This document shows positions 15,245 through 23,666 of a stretch of 64,000 nt of DNA, in pieces. The stretch spans positions 124,001-188,000 of the forward strand of contig JAEZET010000004.1 in assembly GCA_023433065.1 (NCBI GenBank), read 5' to 3'. Numbering within the stretch: position 1 is the first letter of the stretch; every line of letters starts with the position of its first letter. The position numbers and the translations under genes were made by a program. The DNA is from Cyanobacteria bacterium OH_CBrB_359. Lineage in GTDB: Bacteria > Cyanobacteriota > Vampirovibrionia > Gastranaerophilales > Gastranaerophilaceae. The notes beneath the pieces were generated by a model that worked only from the letters and a program-made list of their open reading frames with translations, did no database searches and was not told where the DNA came from.

Positions 15245-15338
15245 AAGATGTGTTAAAGGCAGAGAAGTGACCACCGACTATAGACTAAAAAATAACCAAG
15301 TCAAATTACCTCAAAAACAACTTTTAATGGAACGTTGA
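15245..15338 (+). pseudogene. Possible C-terminal end of the same reverse transcriptase
   Basis: The +1 frame, running from inside the end of the RT fragment to TGA at 15336-15338, encodes CVKGREVTTDYRLKNNQVKL and a short tail. It has no start of its own. The simplest reading is an internal deletion that removed the RT core and joined its front to its tail out of frame. I cannot match this tail to a known RT from memory. Confidence 0.3.
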
Positions 15339-15369
15339 TAAGAAGTGATATGTTTTGAAGCTTGGCATC

Positions 15370-15546
15370 TTAACTGGGGGCTAATAAAAATGAGAAAAGA
15401 GAATTTATTTTAAAAAGAGCAGGAAATCTCAGAATTTTCCCGATTAAAAATTCTCTTCAAAAAGCTGATGTCTGAAAAGCCCAGCCAATTGGGGCTTTTT
15501 CTCATAAAAAAGAGGGCTATTCTCTAGACCCTTTTTTCTAAACTGG
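15370..15546 (+). repeat. Copy B of the ~180-bp duplicated element, next to tRNA-Ala
   Basis: Partner of 12154-12332, about 3.2 kb away in direct orientation. It keeps the AGAGAATTT/AAATTCTCT pair and a terminator, and its end overlaps the last three bases of tRNA-Ala. The mini-ORF MRKENLF ends after seven codons here. Direct repeats beside a tRNA with accessory genes between them resemble the scar of an integrated element. Confidence 0.7.
15475..15500. terminator. Terminator in copy B, also serving tRNA-Ala
   Basis: AAAAGCCC (15475-15482) pairs with GGGCTTTT (15492-15499), flanked by A and T runs, so it can work on both strands: plus-strand for the RT locus, minus-strand for the tRNA. Confidence 0.6.
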
Positions 15547-15616
15547 AGCGTAGGGGATTCGAACCCCTGACCCCAACACTGCCAGTGTTGTGCGCTACCA
15601 ACTGCGCTAACGCCCC
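15544..15616 (-). tRNA. tRNA-Ala (GGC)
   Basis: A 73-nt cloverleaf on the minus strand. The acceptor stem GGGGCGT/ACGCTCC includes the G3-U70 pair that identifies alanine tRNAs. The D-loop contains AGTTGGTAG, the anticodon loop is CTGGCAG with anticodon GGC, and the T-arm contains GGTTCGAATCC. The discriminator base is A; CCA is not encoded. Confidence 0.97.
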
Positions 15617-15793
15617 ATATTAAAAAGTATTCAATTTCCAATTTTGTTTTAACTCAGTTGACTAAATCTTAATCGGTTTTTTAAACTTACCCTTGCAGTA
15701 TTTTCGTTGTTTGATTATTTCTCAAATTATAGCATAAAATATAAATAGGTTTTTTCTGATTTTCAGTCATATATTTAAATTTGTAAAAATTTA

Positions 15794-16471
15794 GTGTTAG
15801 AAGTAGCAAATATATCACAATTTGAAGTTAATGTTAATATGTTAAGATTGTCTGGCAATGCATCTAAAATAACTTTTACCTCAGACCCTAAAAGGGCAGC
15901 TTGGCGTATTATGAATGGTATCCCAAGTCATGTTAGTGCTGAATATTTAGGTTATACAGGTCCTAAAAATTTTCTTTTTCCGACAAATCCGAACTTGGAA
16001 AAACATTTTTATCCTGATATAACAAAGAATTATGATAACTTAGTTTCCAAAATAATTGAAGAAGTAAACGGAAAGCTGGGTAAGAATAGATTTTTCAATT
16101 TTTGTAAAAAATGCAACATTTTTTTGAAAAACTTTAAAACAGCCGATCCTTGGGATACGAAGTTTTTAGAAGATTTCCCGGGTAGGGCAAAAGACGGTAA
16201 AGTCCAATATGCAGTTCTTCGGGATCGGGTAGTAAATACAAATTTTGTCTCGAATTATTTATATGGTGAAGTTTGCAGTAAGCTTGGAATTAAAAAACGC
16301 TTTGCGTCTTTTGCTGCGAAAATGGATGCACACGGTATGAGCAATCTTTTTTTGGAAAGGCGGCTCCCAAGGCTCAAAAATATAAGATTTAAAGATACGC
16401 CTCAGGATCAACAAACAATAAAACTTGTTTATGAAGAATTCGCTAATTTTAATCGGATATTGACTCAATAA
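15794..16471 (+). CDS. Hypothetical lineage-specific protein
   Basis: Up to 225 residues from a GTG at 15794; an ATG at 15839 is an alternative, and neither has a good Shine-Dalgarno. The N-terminal part contains ITFTSDPKRAAW, a hydrophobic-x-F pattern seen at the same place in other unknown proteins here. The rest is basic and soluble, with no membrane segment. A similar layout (short disordered leader, then motif, then unique domain) suggests a shared sorting or modification signal rather than a shared activity. Function unknown. Confidence 0.6.
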   Translation: MLEVANISQFEVNVNMLRLSGNASKITFTSDPKRAAWRIMNGIPSHVSAEYLGYTGPKNFLFPTNPNLEKHFYPDITKNYDNLVSKIIEEVNGKLGKNRFFNFCKKCNIFLKNFKTADPWDTKFLEDFPGRAKDGKVQYAVLRDRVVNTNFVSNYLYGEVCSKLGIKKRFASFAAKMDAHGMSNLFLERRLPRLKNIRFKDTPQDQQTIKLVYEEFANFNRILTQ

Positions 16472-16580
16472 AAATAATATGTCTTAAACTGGTATGCATC
16501 CCAAGATAATTCTCAGTTGTATTGATGTCTTATTTTATGTTTTAATAATTGTTATAAAAGTATAAACCAAGGGATGTTCT

Positions 16581-17852
16581 ATGAAGGTTGTAAATATTGG
16601 GTTAATCGGGCTTGGCGTAGTGGGTTCAGGTGTTTATAAAACGCTTCAGTCATTTGAACAGATAAAGATTAAAAAGATTGCTGTTAGAGATATTAATAAG
16701 AAAAGGGATATTCCTAATCTTGATACATCAATAATAACAGGTGATGCATATTCAATAGTAAATGACTCTGAAATCGAAATAGTAGTTGAGGTCGTAGGCG
16801 GAATTGAACCGACTTTTGACATTTTGAAAACTGCAATTAAAAACGGAAAACACATTGTAACTGCTAATAAGGAGCTTTTGGCAAAGCATGGCGAAGAATT
16901 ATTTAACCTTGCAAAAGAAAACAATGTCGTGATTTTATACGAAGCGGCAATTGCAGGTGGAATCCCGATTATAATGCCGATTAAAACGATTTTGGCAGCC
17001 AACAGGATAACAAAAATTGCAGCTATTTTAAATGGTACAACAAACTATATTTTGACAAAAATGGCTGAATCTCAAGTGTCTTATGAAGAAGTTTTGAAAG
17101 ATGCCCAAAAACTGGGTTATGCCGAAGCAGACCCTACAGGTGATGTCGAAGGCTATGATGCGGCATATAAGCTTGCAACCCTTGCTACAATTGCTTTTAA
17201 TAAACGTGTTGATATAAATAAAATCTATCGTGAAGGCATAACTAAAATAAGTGCTCATGATATAGATTTTGCAAGAGAATTCGGTTATACAATAAAATTA
17301 ATTGCTTTAGCACAAGATTTTGAAAACGGCAAGGTTGATGTAAGAGTCCATCCTATGTTTGTTCCAAACAAAAATGTGCTTGCAAACATAAATAATGCTA
17401 TGAATGCAGTACTTTTATACGGGCATCCCGTAGGAGAAGTGATGTTTACAGGTTCAGGTGCGGGTGAAATGCCAACAGCCAGCTCTGTTGCAGGAGATAT
17501 ATTGGCTTTAGCGACAGAACTTGAGGAGTCTTGCTATCCGCTTCCTATGATGAGATGCCACCACGAAGCGCAGGCACAGCAATTAGCTATAGATGAGACA
17601 TACAATCAGTATTATATTTCGATTAATGCAGCAAATACCCCGGGTGTAATCGGTCTTGTAGGAACGGTTTGCGGTAAACATAATATTAACCTTGCAAGTT
17701 TGCTTCAAAAAGGGGTAAATGAGAATAATACCGCTGAAATTGTCGTAATCACAGCTTCAAGTAAAGAATCAGATGTGCAAAATGCACTTGATGAGTTGCT
17801 TGATGCTATTGAAATTAATAAAATAAACAATTTGATAAGAGTTATGAATTAA
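16581..17852 (+). CDS. hom: Homoserine dehydrogenase
   Basis: 423 residues. Nucleotide-binding GLGVVGSG at 9-16, the catalytic core with the ANKELLAKHG stretch near 95-104, then GYAEADPTGDVEGYDAAYKL, the family signature, and a C-terminal ACT domain from about 348. It reduces aspartate semialdehyde to homoserine for threonine and methionine synthesis; the ACT domain usually gives threonine feedback control. AGGGA precedes the ATG. It is 9 bp before thrC, so the two form an operon. Confidence 0.95.
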   Translation: MKVVNIGLIGLGVVGSGVYKTLQSFEQIKIKKIAVRDINKKRDIPNLDTSIITGDAYSIVNDSEIEIVVEVVGGIEPTFDILKTAIKNGKHIVTANKELLAKHGEELFNLAKENNVVILYEAAIAGGIPIIMPIKTILAANRITKIAAILNGTTNYILTKMAESQVSYEEVLKDAQKLGYAEADPTGDVEGYDAAYKLATLATIAFNKRVDINKIYREGITKISAHDIDFAREFGYTIKLIALAQDFENGKVDVRVHPMFVPNKNVLANINNAMNAVLLYGHPVGEVMFTGSGAGEMPTASSVAGDILALATELEESCYPLPMMRCHHEAQAQQLAIDETYNQYYISINAANTPGVIGLVGTVCGKHNINLASLLQKGVNENNTAEIVVITASSKESDVQNALDELLDAIEINKINNLIRVMN

Positions 17853-17861
17853 GGAAACACT

Positions 17862-18929
17862 ATGTCTAAGAATCATTATCAGGGATTAATAAATAAATAC
17901 AGGGAGTTTTTACCCGTTACGGACAAAACACCGATTGTTACTTTGAATGAGGGCAATACGCCATTAATTAAGGCTGATAATCTGGCGAAAAAAATCGGTT
18001 TAAATGCTGATATTTATCTTAAATTTGAAGGAACAAATCCCACAGGAAGTTTTAAGGACAGAGGGATGACAATGGCTGTTTCAAAAGCCGCAGAAGCAGA
18101 CTCAAAAGCTATAATTTGTGCCTCTACCGGTAATACTAGTGCAGCCGCAGCAGCCTATGGCGCAAAAGCAGGCATGAAGACTTTTGTGCTTATTCCTGAC
18201 GGATACATAGCACTTGGAAAATTGTCTCAAGCTATGATGTACGGTGCTCAAATCATTGCAATAAAAGGCAATTTTGATGAGGCTTTGGAGATGGTTATCA
18301 AAATTTCTGAAAATTATCCTATAACTCTTGTTAATTCAGTAAATCCTTTCAGAATAGAAGGTCAAAAAACAGGTGCTTTTGAAATTATTGAAGCATTGGG
18401 GGATGCTCCTGATTACCATTTTATTCCTGTCGGTAATGCAGGTAATATTACGGCTTATTTTAAAGGATATGAAGAATTTTTGGCTCTTAAAAAATCCTCT
18501 AAACTTCCTAAAATGATGGGATTTGAAGCTGAGGGCTCTGCTGCGATTGTTAAAGGTGAAAGGATTTTAAAACCTGAAACAATAGCAACCGCAATAAGAA
18601 TTGGTAACCCTGCAAGCTGGAAACAGGCAGAAAGAGCGAGAGATCTTTCAAAAGGTATTATAAACTTTGTAACTGACGAAGAGATTATTGAAGCATATCA
18701 GCTTTTAGCTTCTAAAGAGGGAATTTTAGCAGAACCGGCTTCGGCAGCTTCAGTTGCAGGTGTGATTAAAGCACATAAAATGGGTCTTGTTGAAGAAAAT
18801 ACCAAGGTCGTTTGTATTTTAACAGGCAACGGTTTAAAAGATCCTGATTGCGCAATAAAATATGCCTCAACCGATGTCAAAAAGACCTCCGCAAATCTTG
18901 ACGACATTTTGAAAGTTATGAATATGTAA
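17862..18929 (+). CDS. thrC: Threonine synthase
   Basis: 355 residues, the short bacterial form. PLP lysine is K65 in GSFKDRGMT; the phosphate-binding CASTGNTSAAAAAYG loop and PVGNAGN are present. It converts O-phosphohomoserine to threonine. It directly follows hom (9 bp, AAGGAA ahead of the ATG). Homoserine kinase is not in the window. Confidence 0.96.
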   Translation: MSKNHYQGLINKYREFLPVTDKTPIVTLNEGNTPLIKADNLAKKIGLNADIYLKFEGTNPTGSFKDRGMTMAVSKAAEADSKAIICASTGNTSAAAAAYGAKAGMKTFVLIPDGYIALGKLSQAMMYGAQIIAIKGNFDEALEMVIKISENYPITLVNSVNPFRIEGQKTGAFEIIEALGDAPDYHFIPVGNAGNITAYFKGYEEFLALKKSSKLPKMMGFEAEGSAAIVKGERILKPETIATAIRIGNPASWKQAERARDLSKGIINFVTDEEIIEAYQLLASKEGILAEPASAASVAGVIKAHKMGLVEENTKVVCILTGNGLKDPDCAIKYASTDVKKTSANLDDILKVMNM

Positions 18930-18933
18930 GTCT

Positions 18934-19854
18934 TTATGTAATTACTTTTAAAATGTCAATTTTTTCTAATTGGAATGTTTCTTGACCTTTTTCTCTTCGC
19001 CAATATTCTAAGATGCTAGCAGAATAAGTCTTATCTTTGTTTAAGGGGTTTTCTAGAAGTTCTTTAATATTTGAAAAAAATTTTTCATCTTTCATTTCCG
19101 CATTAATTACTTGCTGGTTTGGTAATAGAATTTTCCAAGCTTTTTTATTTGTTGCATCGATTCTTGTGAATTTTATTTCTTGGTTTGCCTCAACAAATTT
19201 TTTATTTACTAATTCAACATCGAAGTCTAATGAATTATTTTCATTTAATTCTTTTAAAGGGGTTCCATTTTTTATTATTGAAATACTTTTTGCCTGTCTT
19301 TGTTTTATAGGTTTAATAAATTTTTGATAGTCATCAAAGGTAGAGTCGATAACTTTATAAAAAGATACAGGAATTTGATAATTTTCGTTTATACAAGAAT
19401 TATCACTTAAATATGTACCTTGGTTTATTTTCTCATTTATTTCTTTTTTGAATTCTTCAAATTCTTTTTCAACGGTTGTCTTTTCATTTATTTTATTGAT
19501 TTTTATATAAATATCTAATAACTGGTTTGTGGCAAATAATATAGCTCCTACGCCCAGTAAAACAGTACTAGCAATTATTACTCTTTGTTGATGTTTTTTG
19601 GGAGTTAATTTTATTATAAAATCAAAAACATCGGAACCTTTATAATATTTATCAATTATTATAGAGATTAGAGGAGAATTTTCTTCAAAATTTTCAGTGT
19701 AATCTCCAGTTAATAATAAGGAAGTTTTGAGTAAAAGCTTTTTATAGGCAAGAATTGACTGCAGAACAGTTTCAACATCGTTATTAACAATAGTATCATA
19801 TTTTAATGTGATTACATCCGTAGTTTCAAAATATATTGGGTGGTAAAAACTCAT
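18934..19854 (-). CDS. Hypothetical protein with one membrane segment
   Basis: 306 residues with AGGAG 4 bp before the ATG. A cytoplasmic N-terminal domain of ~90 residues is followed by a hydrophobic helix (about 94-112), then a charged coiled-coil-like stretch and a C-terminal domain of ~150 residues. I recognise no family. Convergent with thrC, with stops 4 bp apart. Confidence 0.6.
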   Translation of the reverse strand: MSFYHPIYFETTDVITLKYDTIVNNDVETVLQSILAYKKLLLKTSLLLTGDYTENFEENSPLISIIIDKYYKGSDVFDFIIKLTPKKHQQRVIIASTVLLGVGAILFATNQLLDIYIKINKINEKTTVEKEFEEFKKEINEKINQGTYLSDNSCINENYQIPVSFYKVIDSTFDDYQKFIKPIKQRQAKSISIIKNGTPLKELNENNSLDFDVELVNKKFVEANQEIKFTRIDATNKKAWKILLPNQQVINAEMKDEKFFSNIKELLENPLNKDKTYSASILEYWRREKGQETFQLEKIDILKVIT

Positions 19855-20296
19855 TTTACTCCTAAACTTTGCAAATATTTTTTATATTATCATATATTGG
19901 AAAATTTTTGAAAGTGTTGTAATAAAACTATTTTTTTATTCATCAAAACAAAACTGTTTTTAAGTTAAGATTTTATTTTCTGATTTTAACGTAGGTTTTT
20001 AGATTCACTTGCATTAACAATGATTCGACTTGTCTGTTTGAACAAAGTGAGTTAGGAGCCTTAAGTCAATGCTAGTGAAAATTGAACCTAAGCCACAGGT
20101 CAAAAGTTTTTGGGTACTTTTACGTTAAAGGTACCTCCAGCCGAAGGCAAAATACAAATATTTTTTATAAACTTTTATTGTCATGCTGAACTTGCATCTC
20201 TTCTTGCGAAAATTATAAGGATGGATACTATTTAGAGGATTTCAGTATCTTATAAATTCGTAAACCCTGAAATAAATTCAGGCAAGTTATCTTCAT
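19855..20296. other. Intergenic stretch with palindromic repeat remnants
   Basis: No gene. It contains a partial dyad around GGTAC near 20115-20140 and, at 20180-20283, an eroded copy of the palindromic repeat found at kdpC. Confidence 0.45.
20180..20283. repeat. Eroded palindromic repeat, second member of the kdpC family
   Basis: GTCATGCTGAACTTG followed by CATCTC is the kdpC element with a 6-base deletion; 80 bp later CCCTGAAATAAATTCAGG repeats the other hairpin of that element. It lies just past the clpB stop, where such repeats often settle. Confidence 0.5.
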
Positions 20297-22903
20297 TTAC
20301 TTTTTCTCAAACACTATTTCATCGCCGTCGGCATTGATTAAAATCTTATCTTTTGGCTTAATTTCTTGAAGCAAGATTTTTTTGGATAGCGGGTTTTCAA
20401 TGAGCTGTCTAATTGTTCTTTTTAATGGTCTTGCACCGTAAAGAGGATTAAAACCTTTTGTAGCAAGAAGTTCTCTGGCATCAGATGAAATTTCAATTTC
20501 AATTTCTTTTTCATTAAGAAGTTTTTGCAAATATTCCATCTGGATATCAACAATTTGCGACAATTCTTGCATTGTAAGAGCTTTAAAGAAAACTGTTTCA
20601 TCAATTCTGTTTAAGAATTCCGGCTTGAATTTTTGTTTCATCAAATCCATAACCTGCTCTTTGGTATTATCGAATTCCGTCTGTGAAATCATTGATTTTA
20701 AGGTATTTTCGAGGATAATATCACTTCCGATGTTGCTTGTTAAAATTATGAGAGTATTTTTAAAATCAACTGTTTTTCCCTTAGAATCAGTTAGTCTGCC
20801 GTCATCAAATATCTGAAGCATTATATTGAAAACATCGGGGTGAGCTTTTTCGATTTCATCAAAAAGCACAACAGAATATGGTTTTCGTCTTACTTTTTCG
20901 GTAAGTTGTCCGCTCTCATCATAACCGATGTATCCGGGGGGTGCGCCTATAAGCCTTGCTACAGTGTGTTTTTCCATATATTCAGACATATCAATTCTTA
21001 TAAGAGCTTCTTCATCGTTAAACATAAATTCAGCAAGTGCTTTTGCAAGTTCTGTTTTACCTACACCTGTGGGGCCTAAGAAAATAAATGTTCCAACAGG
21101 GCGTTTAGGGTCTTTTAAGCCTGAGCGGGCTCTTCTTATTGCATCCGATACGACTTCTACGGCTTCATCTTGCCCGATTACACGCTTATGCAGGTAGTCT
21201 TCCATTTTAATAAGTTTTTGCATTTCACTTTCAACAAGCTTTGTAACAGCAATGCCTGTCCATTTGCTTACGATTTGAGTTATATCATCGTCGTCTATTT
21301 CTTCTTTAAGGAGCCGGTTTTTTTCTTTTTTCTCTTTTTGACCTGCTTCCCTAAGTTGTTTTTCAAGTTCAATCAGCTTGCCGAATTTAAGCTCCGCTGC
21401 TTTTTGCAAGTCAGCCTGTCTTTCTGCTTCTTCAATTTGAAGTTTGACCTTTTCGATTTCTTCTTTAATTGCAACTTCACCTTTAATGGATTTTTTTTCA
21501 AGCTCCCATTGAGTTTTTATTGTGTTAATTTTGCCGTCAAGGTCATTTAGCATAGAGTTAATATTATCTATTTTTTGACTATTTTCAGGGCTTAATTCTT
21601 TTTTTAAGGCTTCTCTTTCGATTTCAAGCTGCATTTTTTGCCTTACCATAGAATCTAATTCTTCAGGCATAGAGTCAATTTCTATCCTTAGAGATGATGC
21701 CGCTTCATCGATTAAATCTATTGCTTTATCGGGCAAAAATCTGTCTGTAATGTATCTGTCAGACAATTTTGCCGCAGCAATCAGGGCGGAATCTTTTATT
21801 TTAACCCCATGGTGAACTTCATATCTTTCTTTTAACCCTCTTAAAATACTTATAGTATCTTCGACAGAAGGTTCATCAACCATAACGGGCTGAAATCTTC
21901 TCTCCAATGCAGGGTCTTTTTCAATATATTTTCTGTATTCATTAATTGTTGTAGCGCCTATGCAGCGAAGGATTCCTCTTGCCAGCATTGGTTTTAAGAG
22001 GTTGCCTGCATCCATTGAGCCTTCTGTTGCGCCTGCTCCTACTACTGTGTGAAGTTCATCGATGAACATTATAATTTCACCTTCAGATGCTTCAACTTCT
22101 TTTAAGACGGCTTTAAGCCTTTCTTCAAATTCTCCTCTGAATTTAGCACCTGCAACAAGTGCCCCTAAATCAAGCGATACCAATCTGGTTTCTTTCAGGC
22201 TTTCAGGGACATCTCCTCTTATAATCCTTTGGGCAAGTCCTTCAACAATTGCTGTTTTCCCTACTCCTGCTTCGCCTATTAAAACAGGGTTATTTTTGGT
22301 TTTTCTGTTTAAAACTTGAATGATTCTTCTTATTTCGTCATCTCTGCCTATAACAGGGTCGAGTTTGCCTTTTCTTGCCATGGCAGTAAGGTCTGTAGAA
22401 TATTTTTCTAAAGCCTGATATGCATCTTCTGCATTTTTAGAGTCCACTTTATTAACACCTCGTATTTTTTTCATTAACTTCAATACTGATTCTTTTGTGA
22501 TTTTGTGTTGAGCCAGTATATTTTGTATAGCAGAACCTTGCAGTTCTGTCATTGCCATTAGGATGTGTTCTATACTAATAAAAGAGTCTTTAAGCATTTC
22601 AGCTTGCTGTTGTGCCGAGTCAAAAAGCTGAATGGTGCCTGATGACAGATATAGCTGTTGAGTGGGAGTGATGGTTTCTATTTGTGGTATTTTTGATATT
22701 TCTGCAACAAGAGTGTTTTTAAAAACATCGTTGTCAATTTTTAATTCGCTCGCATAGTCTTTTGCAATGCCTTCTTTTTCTTCAACTATAGCAAGCATAA
22801 TATGTACAGGTTCCATCTGGGTATTGTGGTATTTATACATTAATTGCTGTGCGAAAAAAATTATTTGCTGTGTATAATCTGTCAATCTGTTAAAATCAAT
22901 CAT
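20297..22903 (-). CDS. clpB: ATP-dependent chaperone ClpB
   Basis: 868 residues, standard length. N-terminal Clp domain, first AAA+ module with GEAGVGKT near 207, the long middle coiled coil (about 400-530) that separates ClpB from ClpA/ClpC, and a second AAA+ module with GPTGVGKT near 610. The disaggregase works with DnaK on heat-damaged proteins. AGAGG precedes the ATG. A repeated CTCAT/ATGAG dyad lies ~90-120 bp upstream. Confidence 0.97.
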   Translation of the reverse strand: MIDFNRLTDYTQQIIFFAQQLMYKYHNTQMEPVHIMLAIVEEKEGIAKDYASELKIDNDVFKNTLVAEISKIPQIETITPTQQLYLSSGTIQLFDSAQQQAEMLKDSFISIEHILMAMTELQGSAIQNILAQHKITKESVLKLMKKIRGVNKVDSKNAEDAYQALEKYSTDLTAMARKGKLDPVIGRDDEIRRIIQVLNRKTKNNPVLIGEAGVGKTAIVEGLAQRIIRGDVPESLKETRLVSLDLGALVAGAKFRGEFEERLKAVLKEVEASEGEIIMFIDELHTVVGAGATEGSMDAGNLLKPMLARGILRCIGATTINEYRKYIEKDPALERRFQPVMVDEPSVEDTISILRGLKERYEVHHGVKIKDSALIAAAKLSDRYITDRFLPDKAIDLIDEAASSLRIEIDSMPEELDSMVRQKMQLEIEREALKKELSPENSQKIDNINSMLNDLDGKINTIKTQWELEKKSIKGEVAIKEEIEKVKLQIEEAERQADLQKAAELKFGKLIELEKQLREAGQKEKKEKNRLLKEEIDDDDITQIVSKWTGIAVTKLVESEMQKLIKMEDYLHKRVIGQDEAVEVVSDAIRRARSGLKDPKRPVGTFIFLGPTGVGKTELAKALAEFMFNDEEALIRIDMSEYMEKHTVARLIGAPPGYIGYDESGQLTEKVRRKPYSVVLFDEIEKAHPDVFNIMLQIFDDGRLTDSKGKTVDFKNTLIILTSNIGSDIILENTLKSMISQTEFDNTKEQVMDLMKQKFKPEFLNRIDETVFFKALTMQELSQIVDIQMEYLQKLLNEKEIEIEISSDARELLATKGFNPLYGARPLKRTIRQLIENPLSKKILLQEIKPKDKILINADGDEIVFEKK

Positions 22904-23229
22904 AATAATACCTCTTTTGTCTTCTTTTTCAGTTGAATTAATTTGATGCGAAAAATATTCTCGCAGTCAAATAGTATATTTAGGGTCAATTCTCATATGT
23001 AAATAATGAGAACATGAGAATATCATATTTGTATTTTAATAGTGTTTTTTTGAAAATCATTAAAAATTTATAATTAATTAAGATTTTGTTTAAGTTTAGT
23101 TTTGTAAAAAAATAAACCACTTCAAATACTTTAGTAGCAAAAAATACAAAAACTTTCTTTTAAAATAACATAATCAAATTTTAGATTTTTAGAATCTGAG
23201 AGAGCGTGTGTTAAGAGAAAGGAATCGTT
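22904..23229. other. Divergent intergenic region between clpB and a small gene
   Basis: Holds the dyad listed at 22989-23021 and otherwise AT-rich DNA. It must contain promoters for both directions, but I cannot place them with confidence. Confidence 0.4.
22989..23021. promoter_or_regulatory. Inverted-repeat operator candidate upstream of clpB
   Basis: ATTCTCAT (22989-22996) and ATGAGAAT (23014-23021) form a perfect 8-bp inverted repeat, with a third ATGAGAA half-site between them at 23006-23012. It is unlike CIRCE. It could serve clpB on the minus strand or the small gene at 23230. Confidence 0.35.
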
Positions 23230-23523
23230 ATGAATATTACTTCAGTAGCCTCAACCCCTGTACAAAGGTCTATTTCATCAAAGAGATTAATAAATTATTT
23301 ACAGGTGAAAAAGGGTCTTCAATCTAGTGAAATTCCTGCTGTGATTGTGGATGGATTAGATGCAGGCTCCAAATTGCCTAATAAATTTCTTCGTTCCCTC
23401 TCAAAACAATTAGATGCAACTCAGGTTCTTGATCCTGATGGTTTAAAGTCGCTGCTTATTTCTGTTGACCCTAAAAAAGCAGTGGTGGTTGCAAAAAGGG
23501 CTTTCAAATCTACTTTTCACTAA
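23230..23523 (+). CDS. Small hypothetical protein (97 residues)
   Basis: ATG with AAAGGA 7 bp upstream. The product has a Ser/Thr/Val-rich leader of ~20 residues, then a basic helical domain, without membrane segments or Cys. A short N-terminal leader of this style (MNxTSVAS) recurs in proteins of this window. Function unknown. Confidence 0.6.
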   Translation: MNITSVASTPVQRSISSKRLINYLQVKKGLQSSEIPAVIVDGLDAGSKLPNKFLRSLSKQLDATQVLDPDGLKSLLISVDPKKAVVVAKRAFKSTFH

Positions 23524-23633
23524 TAAATATGTTAATAAATATTAACAAACATAAAGAATATATAACTTAAAAACGCAAATATTTATTAAATATATTCTTT
23601 ATATATATAAGAGGATAAGAGAGAGAATAAAAA

Positions 23634-23660
23634 ACAAAAGCCCATATGGGCATTTTTTTT
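23634..23660. terminator. Bidirectional terminator between convergent genes
   Basis: Palindrome GCCCATATGGGC (23640-23651) with eight T on one side and an A-rich run on the other, placed between the stops of the small gene and the sensor kinase. Confidence 0.7.
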
Positions 23661-23666
23661 GCACGA

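Noticed and set aside
15444..15641. 65-codon minus-strand ORF
   Set aside because: It runs across tRNA-Ala and copy B; it is a by-product of those.
21170..21550. 126-codon ORF antisense to clpB
   Set aside because: Phe-rich mirror of the coiled-coil region of clpB.
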